Assembly: GCF_037975245.1 (NCBI RefSeq)
Contig: NC_092577.1
Location: forward strand, 31,339,398-31,403,397
DNA: 64,000 nucleotides
Source: Apostichopus japonicus
Lineage: Eukaryota > Echinodermata > Holothuroidea > Aspidochirotida > Stichopodidae
Direction of reading: 5' to 3'
This document shows positions 1 to 11,815 of this stretch, in pieces. The notes beneath the pieces are model-generated. The model saw nothing but the letters and a program-made list of their open reading frames with translations. It ran no database searches and was not told the origin of the DNA. The stretch's first letter is position 1, and each line of letters opens with the position of its first letter. The position numbers and the translations under genes are program-made.

Positions 1-659
1 GGTCTCCCACCACTGGCTAATATCATTCAGAAGAATTTTCACCTACTTCAAGGCACCGAACGCCTGAAATCAGTATTCCCAGAATTACCTGTCATCGCTT
101 TTAAAAGACCAGCAACCTACGGGATATCTTAGTTCGGGCATCCTTTCGGGATGACACCCCATCAGGGGAAAGCAAAACAGAAACTACAGGATCATCGCCC
201 TGTACACAAAATTGCAAAACGTGCTTACTTGTCGATTCGACCGGGGCCTTTCAGAGCAACCAAACCAAACGCACGTTCCAAATTCGGCACAAAATTAACT
301 GCCTATCCAAAAATGTCATTTACCTCATCTACTGCAATATTTGTAACTTACAATACATTGGAGAGTCAAAAAACACTCTTAGAATGAGAATGACACAACA
401 TAGATCGGCGATCAAAACAAAAAAGATCTACCAACCTGTTGCAAATCACTTCAATCTCCAAAATCATTCAATTGAGAATTTGCGTGTTATTGCCATTGAC
501 CAGAACGATTCTTGGAGAGATAAATCTAGGAAAGCGAAAGAAAATTTCTGGGAACTAAACCTAAAGACCACGGCACCATTCGGTTTAAACATCAGAAACG
601 ATTTGCCGTCCCAGATAAACCAAAACAATTCCTTTACAATTACGACGGAATCGGATTAA
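1..659 (+). mobile_element. Penelope-like retroelement, 3' end of RT plus GIY-YIG domain (frameshifted, 5' cut by window)
   Basis: Reading from position 1 gives the end of a reverse-transcriptase-type ORF (ERLKSVFPELPVIAF). After about position 105 the reading continues one frame over with KTSNLRDILVRASF and runs open to a stop at 657-659. The family normally has an arginine-rich 'RP.NL.D.LV.A' stretch here, so a one-base indel has split the frame. Downstream lie a cysteine-rich linker (CTQNCKTC) and the nuclease core NVIYLIYCNICNLQYIGES (around 305-375), which is the GIY-YIG signature in the variant form seen in Penelope-like elements. A helix with RMRMTQHR follows. In this family the RT copies the RNA and GIY-YIG cuts the target. 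The frameshift suggests a dead copy. The 5' part lies outside the window. Confidence 0.75.
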
Positions 660-960
660 AATAATCCGACGCGGATTAAAATAATCCGAATTTCTAAAAC
701 TTCTGCTCTATTCAGCAGAAATCAGTAAGTCGCTTTGCCTTTACAACCATGCCGACATCTTCTCTATAAAACAGTTTCAATTCCTGCTACTCCTTGTCAC
801 TTTCGGTGATCATGCACTGAAGAAGAGCTAGTTTTGCTCGAAAGCTCTGCAAAAACCAAACATTGGCTGTTTTACTTCCAATCACTTACCTAATTCAATT
901 ATTGTATCTCACTCGAGATCCAGCCTTTCTCTAAATGCAGCATAGTTGTTTAACAGTTTT
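660..960 (+). mobile_element. Penelope-like 3' tail with CTGAAGA / stem-loop / GAAA motif
   Basis: This non-coding stretch follows the GIY-YIG ORF. A short direct repeat (GGATTAAAATAATCCG, twice) sits at 653-690. Near 819-856 the sequence reads CTGAAGA, a short stem (AGAGC / GCTC), then GAAA. This is the arrangement of the hammerhead-type core reported in Penelope-like elements (CUGANGA, stem II, GAAA). I could not establish convincing stems I and III, so ribozyme activity is only a possibility. A similar motif recurs at about 34287. Confidence 0.4.
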
Positions 961-969
961 TCCGTTATT

Positions 970-971
<2 letters not shown>

Positions 972-1000
<29 letters not shown>
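972..1000. repeat. (TA)n microsatellite
   Basis: Uninterrupted TA dinucleotides, about 15 units, just after the retroelement tail. Confidence 0.9.
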
Positions 1001-1002
<2 letters not shown>

Positions 1003-2851
1003 TTATGTCTCAAGAAATGGGCACTTTAATAAAATAAAAAGGTGGATTTGGAATTGCTAAAATGGAAAATAGTACTTTCCATTAACCAAAAACAAGAGGA
1101 CACTTCTAATTTATGTATAGGGGCACTTCTGAGTATTTTCATAAAAATCTAAGGGGGTGGGGGGGGGGAGTAACGGGGCGGAAGAGAAAGAAATACGTTC
1201 CCCTTCCTAACGCCGGCTCCTTTCGCCGTTGCAATTGATCAAGCTGAAACTCCTCAAACATGTTTCCACTAAATGAACAGTAATTAACCCTTGATTAATT
1301 AAAACTTTAATTTGATCACACAACCGATTCTCATGCATGACTTTATCAGTTAAAATTGGTAAAGGTGAGTACCCGTTAATCAGTTGAACTGACGTGTGTT
1401 ATCATTTCTTAACACGTGTTACATTTATGACTATAGTTGCTACTGAGAAGGACTTACAAACAGAAAATAGTACGAAACACACAATCCTGTGCATAATTAT
1501 TGACTGGACTCACTAGGCTACTCTAAAGATTTCGCCAACAATTTCGTCCACATTATAAAAAGAAAGTCCGGGATGACACTTTATTGCAAAACGCTTAAAA
1601 TCTGCAATTTGAGCCATCTTGTCTAGTCAAACATAGGGGCAGATGTTTAGACCCCTAACCAGTCGTTAGTTGACACAGCCTTTGAGTAATGATTCTATCT
1701 GCTAATAATTTTTCCACTGAGTAGCATCTGCTGACAGGTCTTATATGTGTTACCAATGTTATAACACACTTCGGTTTGTACTGAGTAACGGTTGTCTCGT
1801 ATTCACAGTACAAACTGATCATGCCATGTATATTGGATGCACAGTTGCATGACAGGTCTAACATGTGTTACTGTTTTATAATAAACTTCGGTTTGTACTG
1901 AGTAACGGTTGTTTCATATTCAGAGTACAAACTGATCATGCCATGGCCATTCTGTGGATCACAAAGTTTTGGTTGCCAATCGATACCGTGCTACTTTTAG
2001 CGAATAATCACTAAACAAAGGGTAATTTCATTGTTTAAGACTTTAACATTTTTCTTCGCTATTTGAATTTGACCAATAATATTTGAAACTGACTGTAAGT
2101 GAAACCAATGGTTTGTACAAGCTACCCGTTTTTTTGTAAGTAAGTAGTTTTAGAAACATTATCAAGCTCAATTAATTAATTAAGAATCGATTAATAAGAT
2201 TCGTCTACTCTCCTTCACCCTCTCTCGCTTCTTCATCCAATTCACTGCAGGCCGCGAAATTCTGTCACATGCCTACCCGAAGATTTTAAAGGATTGGTTC
2301 AGGTGTTTGACATGTCTATTTTGTATGAAAGAGCACAAAAATACAAAAAGAACAGTGAAGAAACTACCATGATAGCATGCTCTGTTAAGGAGATATGACA
2401 CTTTGAAGATATCAAAATTTCTTTGAAAATGACTGGTGTGGAAAGACTTATTGTGAGGGTGTGATGTCACATCCTCACTTCCTGTGTGAATATATTTCTT
2501 TAAAAATTATTTACATTTTTTAACACATTTGAAAATAATATAATCAAAAATTCTTCAGATGTGTTTAATATCAAATACTTCCTTTGACAAATATGAGATC
2601 TCCTGACATATCTTTTGGTTGAAAGTCATGAAATCTCACAAAATATTCAGAAAAACAAAGACTTTTCAGGAATGTGAGGATGTGACATCACAGCTAGTCT
2701 GATTTCAGCAGTTTCTACACAATCTGATAAAATCTGATTAGCAACTTGAGTACAAACGGTGACGCAAAACTTTTGCACGAGACTTTTACATAATGATAGA
2801 TTGCAGTGAGTGACATATATTTAATGTACTTTTCCTCTCTTCACTGTATAG
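1001..2851. other. No gene seen; upstream of the NXPE exons
   Basis: This interval should hold upstream intron or 5' exons of the NXPE gene, but I found no further exon with the family's immunoglobulin-like N-terminal region. The open frames are short and look random. The interval has a G-rich run near 1150 and a two-copy tandem duplication at 1732-1946. Confidence 0.5.
1732..1946. repeat. Two-copy tandem duplication, about 118-bp period
   Basis: Blocks beginning TGACAGGTCT at 1732 and TGACAGGTCTA at 1850 share the internal strings CTTCGGTTTGTACTGAGTAA and GTACAAACTGATCATGCCAT, with a few substitutions and small indels. Confidence 0.8.
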
Positions 2852-3024
2852 TTTCCCTATTGCAATGTAAGTGCTAACCACACCCACGGTCCTTGGTTCT
2901 GCAACAAACCGGAAAACACCAATATCACCTGTCACGATTGGACAGAAAGCAGCTTTGACATGTCAAAATCATCCGAAAATTTACGACATTTACTAACGGA
3001 TGTAGAATACACAGCTCTTGAAAG
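2852..3024 (+). CDS. NXPE-like gene, penultimate exon
   Basis: The acceptor is TTCACTGTATAG and the donor GAAAG/GTAATT. The exon enters in phase 0 and leaves two bases (AG), completed as Arg by the next exon. It encodes FPYCNVSANHTHGPWFC and a second cysteine in NITCHDW, the conserved 'C..S...G.WFC.KP' block of NXPE proteins. Confidence 0.75.
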
Positions 3025-4684
3025 GTAATTTCATTCAATTTTTAGTTTTAAACGTGTACAAAGGGAATCTTACACTACATCAAGTCACTTCAACTCAGAG
3101 TAATTGATGAAGGACCGAAAATGCAAAATATATTGTACACAAATCAGCATTCCTGCAGTTTGTCAAGTATGAGTCCTGTATCACGTTTGTTTTTCTTTTT
3201 ATGCCTCTAAACTGTTTTTTTTTCGGCCGATAATTGTGTAAGGCCTTACCCTTATGTTTTTTCTTCTTCAAAGTTTGGCTAAAATCGTGTTTTTTTTTTA
3301 TTTCTTTCCAATATCACGCGTGAGGTCGGTGGGCCCTTCTAATTACCTGTCAGTCGATAATAAATCAATATCCGTCCTCAGTTTGCATGATCCTCAGTTT
3401 GCAATTTCATGACAAAATATCAAATATCAGTTTAATATATTTAGAGACTTAAAATTCCATAGAATGTCACTTTTAAGTCAGGACAACAGTCTTGTGAGCT
3501 CTGGGAATCCAAAAACGAGCATCGCAGTTGAAATTTGAAAACTTTTATATCGGCCGATATTTTTTGTAAGCCTTAAATTTGTAACCCTTATGGTTTTCTC
3601 AAATTTTGGCCAAAATCGTGCTTTTTTTATTATTTCTTTCCAAAATCACGCGTGGGATCGATGGCGCCCTTCTGGTTACTTGCCATTCGATAATAATCCC
3701 AACATTGGTCCCCAGTAGGCTTAACAGAGGAATTTCATGACAAAATTTCAATTATCATTTTAATAGTTAGAGGCTTACATGGAAGCACTACAACGATAAA
3801 ATATAAATAGATAAGCTCGCTCACAAAATTAATAATGATCTGATTATATTTTTGTCCTTTTCTTCAGGACAAAGATTCCACTGACTACCTTACCAATGCC
3901 ATCATTCAAAGTAGAAGCCTCGAACATTACGTCATCATTCACGACTTCTCAATTACCTCTCTGTACTTTTCAACCAGTTCCATCGGGAATTGCCACTCGA
4001 GGTTTCTTTCGGAAGAATATTTGGCAACCTTTTGACTGTCGGCTTACTAACTTTAAATCAGAACAGATAAAGTCTTGTCTAAACGGAAAATCTATGCACT
4101 TCTTTGGTGACTCTACAGCAAGACAACTATACAAATACGTAGAAGTGCTAATAAATTGCACTGCCGAGGGAAATTTTTGGATAAAGTTATGCAGCCAAGG
4201 AAATGTGTCCATTCTTTTCAAATTCCATGGACCGCCAGTGAGAATTGTGCACAGTGCCCCGATTAGACAAATCAGTTACTTAACGGATGAAATAGATGCA
4301 TTAAAAGGCGGTCCAGGGGTGTATATAGTCGTCTCTGTTTGGGCACACATAGGAATGCCTGATGGACATTTTTACAAAGCTCGTTTAATTTCTATCAAAA
4401 GTGCGATAGATAGATTACTTCAAAGGAGTCCTGAGACTCGAATAATCGTGAGAAGTGCTAATACCAGAGATCACTCGATCGGGGCATTTCTATTGGTCTC
4501 TAGTGACTGGGTGGCGTTAAAAGGTGAGAGGACCCTTAGAGAAGTATTTAGTAAAGATGAACGGATTTCTTTCTTAGATGTTTGGGACATGACACTTGTA
4601 CAGCAATCCCATGATTACATTCACCCACATTTGCCCACGTTGGTCCAGACAATCAATTATTTGTTCACAATGATATGTAAGTGA
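2852..4684 (+). CDS. NXPE family protein, C-terminal two exons (partial gene)
   Basis: Two exons (2852-3024 and 3868-4684) join in phase across an 843-bp GT..AG intron and encode about 329 residues ending at TGA 4682-4684. The first carries the family's WFCNKP block with paired cysteines and N-glycosylation sites (NVS, NHT, NIT). The second has GIATRGFFRKNIWQPFDCRL and the esterase-like nucleophile block FFGDSTARQLYKYVE, where GDS is the GDSL/PC-esterase motif. Near the end are FLDVWDMTL and a D.IHPHLPT segment, which would provide the acid and base. NXPE proteins are secreted or Golgi-lumenal; the substrates of invertebrate members are not settled. The N-terminal immunoglobulin-like exons were not found and should lie upstream, so the gene may be partial or truncated. 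AATAAA occurs at 4957-4962. Confidence 0.8.
3224..3775. repeat. Tandem duplication inside the NXPE intron, about 325-bp period
   Basis: Both halves begin CGGCCGATA (3224 and 3550) and share, in order, TTATG.TTT, AAAATCGTG, TTTTATTTCTTTCC, ATCACGCGTG, GATAATAA and AATTTCATGACAAAAT. Divergence is moderate, so the event is not recent. Confidence 0.75.
3868..4684 (+). CDS. NXPE-like gene, last exon with GDS esterase block
   Basis: The acceptor is TTTTCTTCAG at 3867. The G that starts the exon completes Arg from the previous exon, and the frame reads RTKIPLTTLPMPSFKVEAS onward through the GDSTARQL block to ATATGTAAGTGA. An in-frame ATG at 3896 is internal and not the start. A G/T-rich run follows the stop. 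Confidence 0.8.
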
Positions 4685-5047
4685 TATGTCATTTACAACG
4701 AATTCTGGGAAAGCTATCAAGAAGACTTCAATATGCTGAACTGGCCAGGGCAAGGTGGTGGTGGTGGTGGGGTAGGGGTGGGAGTGGGGTGGGGGAGGCT
4801 AATCTACATTGCTATGTGCCCTACCTGTCTTTTGCATCATATGACTTCTTTATTCCATGCATGAAATTATTTTGAGTTATTCACTATTTATAACCAACAA
4901 TATTTACATGAAATGTATAGTAAGTCTCTTTATTATTCTTTCCCATACGAAAGGGTAATAAAAAACCCACATCTCAAGTCATTTCAAAAAGTGAGGACAT
5001 TTTGCGTCAACTATCTTCATATAGTGGATTCTCAGAGGGTTAAAATT

Positions 5048-5125
5048 TAGTTTGATAAATACAAAATACAACTATATGGATGGAAATTTCCATCCATAAA
5101 GTTGTATTTTGTATTTATCAAACTA
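5048..5125. repeat. 78-bp near-perfect palindrome
   Basis: Two 39-bp arms meet with no spacer at GGAAATTTCC. The arms begin TAGTTTGATAAATAC and end with its complement, and they differ at one base. As RNA this would form a long hairpin. Confidence 0.9.
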
Positions 5126-7200
5126 ATTGTTTTTGTTATATCTTTCATATTGTTCAAAAGTTGTATCTGCCTCAGTTGTCATAATTGTTATGTAACTGCA
5201 GGGCTATACATCTTTGGGGGGGGGGGGGGGGAGGGGGATGAAGAGAGGATAAATAAACTGAAATTGAAGTTAAGGTAGATTCAGCTCAAAACCACACATT
5301 TGAATGTCTTGTCCCCTAACTCGAGATATGGTTAATAAAGCCGACCTTAAAAATCCAGGAACTAGGACATAATAAATATGGTCCGTGATGCAACCATTTC
5401 ATTATCCCCTCTAAATGCTTTACCATTCTATGAAAAAAATTCTTGTTGATTTATGTTTGAAATGTGAGACATTCGAATATTTGCTTAGCTGCTGCCAACA
5501 TACTCGGTATTTAAAACTTTTATATAAGTGCAAACTTTTAGTTGAAATAATATTTACCTCTGTAGGTATTTAAATATTATTACAGACAAAATACAGGTGC
5601 ACATTTGCCACGAAGAAGACATGAACGATGCAATTATCAAATGTAACAAGAATTGGAAAAACAAAACGCATTGTCTTTGCCGTACAAAAGACTTTTGAGG
5701 TTGTGGTTTTTCACCAAAGGATGCAGACGTTTTTAAACAGTTTTGAGGAGCCTGCATGCATGCATCACCGTTTTAACACCGGAATTTGCAAGAATGGTTG
5801 AAGATCAGTGATTTTGGTGATTGTTCTAAACGGCTGATTTGTACAATCTCTTCGTGATATACTTCATAGCTGTCGACTGTTATTTATTCAACTGAGTACA
5901 ATATTTCCTATAGATTTAGTGAAATCATAAGAAGCATCATATTACATTCCATCAAGGTATAGGTCATCCATATCCCCCTCTCTCCAACCCGTTATTCGTC
6001 TCCTCTCGTCCCGAGAATATTCTTTTGTTCATCGACCAAAGGTACTGGTACTTATGTTGTTTTGGGGTCGGTTGACAGTGTGGAATAGGAAGGGAAAAGG
6101 AATAAGGGGGGGGGGTGGCGTGTTAACGTGGCAGAGGAGGGTACCGTATGCAATTGATTCTATATGTGTTTGTTGAGATATCGTATAGTTTACAAGCCGT
6201 TTTCCACGAATTCCCATTAAGTCCCCACCCTGCATGAATATTAATGAAGTCAGAGTTCTTGTCGCAAAAGAAAGAGACAGCATGTGATTATTATGTAGCC
6301 GTTACATCACCATACCAATTATATACTAATCGGACTTAGGCGCTGAAGAGATATTGACATTTTAAGTATTTCATGTTAAGGCCCGCCCATTTATGTTCCC
6401 CACCTCCCCCTTCAGCTTTGAGCGGGATCTGCCACTGTTGAAGATAGTTGTCACTGGCCCAGCTAAGCAACAGCCTAGCAGCCTATTGGACTATATAGAA
6501 GTACTTATATCAAACTGGTACCCACCAATTTGATATTTCCCAATACCAGTTTGAATTGGAATAGGCCAATATACGACCATGGAAGCTGGAACACATCACA
6601 TGACAGTCCATGCACGGTAACCACACGCCCTTTGATGTAGTTCTTCTAGCCTATATAGGCTTTCTATGGTTGTGACAAATAGCTTGATTCAAGGTATAGC
6701 AGACAATTTCAGCATTACTTTCTGATGTACTGTATAATGTGGTGCCAACCTGATACATCCAATTTAAGAAACAATTCACCAAAAGTTTTTTTTTACTCCT
6801 TCACAACTAAGTGATGAAAAATCGTAGTGTAAATGAGGTCAGATCTAGAAAAATTCAAGTAATTTGATGTTTCCATTAACATTCATACCCAAATATGTAT
6901 AATATAGTTTTAGACTGTCACAAGTTAACAAAAGATGAATACATGTAGGTCAAATGACACCAAAGTTGTTGTACTCGAGCACCATAACTTCAACAACTTG
7001 AATCATTCAGTTGAAACTAATGCTATTTTACAATAAGTTATATTCACCATGATGTCCGAAACACACGGTGATGTCCGAAACATTCTTTTAAGGTTGCTAT
7101 AATATTTGGAAATTATTTGGAAGTGCAGTATGTATGTTTGTAACAATAGAGCTGGATAATATGCTCAGGGATCGTTTGGCGGTTGGTGTTAAAGACTCTG

Positions 7201-7201
<1 letters not shown>

Positions 7202-7243
<42 letters not shown>
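7202..7243. repeat. (TA)n microsatellite
   Basis: About 21 uninterrupted TA units. Confidence 0.9.
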
Positions 7244-7246
<3 letters not shown>

Positions 7247-8773
7247 GGCCCCCATGAACTATGAGGTGGTACATTTAATTTGGATTTATGTTGTGACATA
7301 ATACCATAGTATTATCATTCGTGTTTATAGATACTTGTAGTTGTAACATGAGAAGGTATTTGATGCTCTTGTTGATATTCGTGTTTGAAACTATTCATTT
7401 TCCAGGTATTCATACTGAAATTGTTTTTGTGTTGCTGTTATTGATATTTCATAGATTGATGGTTTATGTCTCATAGGACGCTATGTCAGATTGGGTATAT
7501 ATGACAAGTATTAATATCATGTTATATTATTGTATCTGTTTATAGCCTACTCTCATGTATATTTATTTCACCTATTTAAGAGGCTGATTTTCCTCCCTTA
7601 CTTATTTTTGTCACCGATCTTAACCGACGGGCTTATCCATTTCATCCCATTCCGGCCCTCTCGGGCTCATCCCAACATTAACAAACAAGAAGTCTTTCCT
7701 TTGTATAATGTTGCTTATAATAGCAGTATTGTTACAAACTGTAGCATACTGTTGCTTAACAGCATCACTGTAGGCCTACAGTGTGAATTTCTGTCAGTAA
7801 TATGATAAATATAAAAAAAAACACTTCAAAGGTTCATTTGTAACATTTCAAAATGCCTTCAATAGATGCCGCATGTTTGCAGCATAGAACTTAAGTTACG
7901 GAGAAATACGACATCCAGAATCAGATGGAGCATTTATTTAAGGTTGGTGTACTTCTTTCTGTACGGCAAATGTACTAGAGTGTATTTCCAAACATTTGCT
8001 ATAAAATAATTAAAAAACCGAAATGAAAGTTGTATATTCCTACCCAGAGCCGAATTGAGATACTCCGTACGAATATCAAAATACTTGGAATGAGAAAATG
8101 ATGAGCAAAAACAAACTGTCATTAGTAGAAACTTTTACATTTATTGACTTTCGGAGGAGAACGCTAAAGAGAAAGATGAATTTAATGTATACTTTTGTAG
8201 GAAATTACCGGCATTATAGTCATAGAACTAAGTTTATAGTCTTACAAGGTGGTTTATGTTAAACACGTTACACAAAGTCTATAGGAAATATCAAAAACTA
8301 CATACGAAAAGAAAGCTAAATGCACATATACACACATAGCACCAACTTCCTGCCCAAGAAACTTAGTTTACCTTAAAAAGAAAGCAGAAGAAAAGAAAAA
8401 AGAAATATTATAAACATTGGCACCGTTTTTTGACAATATAGTTACTTGCAGCTCATTTGTGTACAGTTAATGACGAAGCCAATCTTGCAAATATCAGATT
8501 TCGCCAGAATAATCAACCGATGAAGGAAAACCAAAAATAAAATCCCTAACTACCGCGCATGCGTTAAAGTTGACTGCAATTCAGGTAATTGGGTAAAGCA
8601 ATGAATGACAATTGCCTCATAATAATACACAATTTGTAAATTCCAACTTTTCCTGATATACGGTTTATTGGTTTTCCTTGACCCTGCATGGTGTGATTTA
8701 GAATTGTGTTCACAAAAGTAGTTCAAATTTAACTCTCCAAACCTGTCAAACTACTCGGTCTTTATCATTGCAA

Positions 8774-8873
8774 GACGTCTCCTTTAACAAGTATCAGTTA
8801 CGGGAGACGGGAAGTCTCCTTTAACATGTGTAAGTTACGAGAGACGGGATGTCTCCTTTAACAAGTATCAGCT
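8774..8873. repeat. Three-copy 37-bp tandem repeat
   Basis: Copies begin GACGTCTCCTTTAACA (8774), GAAGTCTCCTTTAACA (8811) and GATGTCTCCTTTAACA (8848). Each is followed by a GTTACG.GAGACGG spacer. Confidence 0.8.
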
Positions 8874-10329
8874 GATCTCATTCAACTCAGGTGCATATTT
8901 TTCTGTTGTCATAGCAATCAGTGTGTGTTTGTGTAATTTTTGACGTATATTGCTAATAAAAAGAATGTGTTTTAATGACATAAGAGAGACCAGTGGTATA
9001 AATATGAAGATAGAATTTGTTCGATATAAAAGCGAGACGACATCAAGGCTTACGTTAAGAAACAAAGTGGCTAGTCTAGTATTAAAATATATATATATAT
9101 ATAGATATATTGATACATTTTTGGCAGGAATATTGTTATTAGAAGCCATGGGGTTGGTATAGAGAAATATGCAACGATCGCAGTTGTCATGATGAGAAAA
9201 AGAATAGCAACAAACCCAAGACATAAAGAAGGTCAGAAGAGAGAAAACACCAATAAATCGAAAGTTTATCAAATAAATGTTTCCTATACCACAAAATGGT
9301 TATTGTAAAACACAAAAATACCATTTCTTAGTTAATCCACTGTTAAGCTTCGAAATGTTGTCATTGTATTTTATGGATAATTAACTTTACAACAATATCA
9401 ACAGTCAGTATTATTTTTTGATCCATGATATTCACCAGTAGTTTTCATTCAGTTATTATCGAATATCATTTGTTTACTACAACATTGGCTAAACAGACAT
9501 GTATAACAAAAGTTAAGAAATGTATATTCATTTGTACGATGATTCAAGATGGTCGACCATATGAAAAATAATTGTAAATAGTAAAAAAAAAAAAAATTCA
9601 CCATTCGAAAAAGAAAAAAAATTAAGAACATGTGGAAGACACATTTTGGTAAGTTTGTTAAAGGACTACTACTCCCACCCCCCCCCCCCCCCCGCCGCCC
9701 CAAAAGAGAAGAAAGTTAAGCAAGGATTATTTATATATATATAAGGTGTGAAAACAGTTGATACAGGATGATTGGATAAATAAAATATCACAAATCATGC
9801 AAAGTACACCGGTAGCCAAACTACGAGATGTCACACAAGGCTAAACTTTACTACTATTACACAATACCAGATAAAATTACACAAACCAACAGCAGTAATA
9901 TAACAAGCTCATATAGAAATTGCAAAAGAAGAAAATGATTTGTTCCGCTCGTAAAATGATAGATGGCAACTTTCAAATACCGATGTAAAATTTGCTCGCT
10001 CAATTTCAATTTTTTTTAATATAATTTTAAGCGATATATATATAGAGCTCTGAAACCTGAAGAACATTTTGCAAAAATAGACTGCTGGTAAAGCTTCACT
10101 TTATTTTTTTTCACACACACTGACATATGCATTGAAACTTAGCGGACAGAGAATTTAAGGGCATCCTCAGCCTTCTGTTTAACGATGACAAAAGATAAGA
10201 AAGACGAAAAGCAAAAAGAGATTTTGATATTAATTATTCCTTTGAAGACCTTTCCTTCTGCAAATTTGGTGAAAGACTTAGGAAGTTTCCTAAGACTGTC
10301 ACGCGCCATATCGATTATAGAAAACTGTC

Positions 10330-11815
10330 ACACAGTTCATCAATCCGGGCCTTTGTCACATAGTACATCAATGCCCTGCTCACTGTGACTGAGAATTTCG
10401 AGGCAGTCACAAGGCATGTCACATACTGTTGTCACAGAGCAGTTTCTATGCACACTCACTGTCACAGCTGGTTCTGATGCAGGCTCATGGTCAGAGCAGA
10501 TCAAAGTAAGCTTACTGTCACAGGCCATACCAAACGCAGGCTCAGTGGCTCACTGTCACAGTAATCAATCAAGACTGGCTGTCACAGCACTGATACATGT
10601 AGGCCCAGTCACACAGCATGTCAATGGAAGATCTGTCACCGAGGGTATCAACACAGTCTCACTAGGACAGAGCATATGGATGCAGACTATCCCAAATGAT
10701 ATCATTGAAGGCTCACTGCCAGAACAAAGCAATGTGGGCCCACTGTCACAGAGCACACCAATGTAGGCCCGCTGTCACAGAGCACATCCATGTAGGCCCA
10801 CTGTCACAGCCCAGTACAATGTGTGTCAACTGTAACAAGGCACATAAATGTACGCTCCCTGTGACAGAGCACATCAATGTAGGCCCGCTGTCTCAGAGCA
10901 CATCCATGTAGGCCCACTGTCACAGCCCAGTACAATGTGTGTCAACTGTAACAAGACACATAAATGTACGCTCCCTGTGACAGAGCACATCAATGTAGGC
11001 CCGCTGTCTCAGAGCAAATCAATGTGGGCCCTCTGTCACAGCCCAGTACAATGTGTGCCAACTGTAACAAGGCACGTAAATGTAAGCTCCCGGTGACAGA
11101 GCACATCAATATAGGCCCGCTGTCACAGAGCACATCAATGTGGGCCCTCTGTCACAGCCCAGTACAATGTGTGCCAACTGTAACAAGGCACATAAATGTA
11201 CACTCCCTGTGACAGAGCACATCAATGTGGGCCCACTGTCACAGAGCACATCCACGTAGGCCCACTGTCACAGCCCAGTACAATGTGTGCCAACTGTAAC
11301 AAGGCACATAAATGTACGCTCCCTGTGACAGAGCACATCAATGTGGGCCCACTGTCACAGAGCACATCGATGTAGGCCCACTGTCACAGCCCAGTACAAT
11401 GTGTGCCAACTGTAACAAGGCACATAAATGTACGCTCCCTGTGACAGAGCACATCAATGTGGGCCCACTGTCACAGAGCACATCCACGTAGGCCCACTGT
11501 CACAGCCCAGTACAATGTGTGCCAACTGTAACAAGGCACATAAATGTACGCTCCCTGTGACAGAGCACATTAATGTGGGCCCACTGTCACAGAGCACATT
11601 GATGTAGGCCCACTGTCACAGCACAGTACAATGTGTGCCGACTGTAAAAGGCATATGCCCCGTGGCAGAGCACATCAATGTAGGCCCGCTGTAACAGAGC
11701 ACATCCACGTGGGCCCGCTGTCACAGAGCACATCGATGTAGGCCCACTGTCACAGCCCAGTACAATGTGTGCCAACTGTAACAAGGCACATAAATTTAGG
11801 CTCCCTGTGACAGAG
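10330..11815. repeat. Minisatellite: 29-bp monomers in 116-bp higher-order units
   Basis: The monomer contains CAGAGCACATCAATGT and GGCCCACTGTCA. Four diverged monomers form a 116-bp unit (for example, ATGTACGCTCCCTGTGACAG recurs at 10848 and 10964) repeated regularly from about 10735 to 11810. The left end (10330-10735) is more degenerate. Open frames across it exist only because the monomer contains few stops, and they shift frame between units because 116 is not a multiple of 3. It is satellite-like DNA, not a gene. Confidence 0.85.

Noticed and set aside
3970..4221. 83-residue minus-strand frame over the NXPE-like last exon
   Set aside because: Antisense shadow of a well-supported coding exon.
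10330..11815. 29-bp direct repeats resembling a CRISPR array
   Set aside because: Repeats are contiguous with no unique spacers and are organised in 116-bp higher-order units in an animal genome; it is a minisatellite. Its open frames are by-products.
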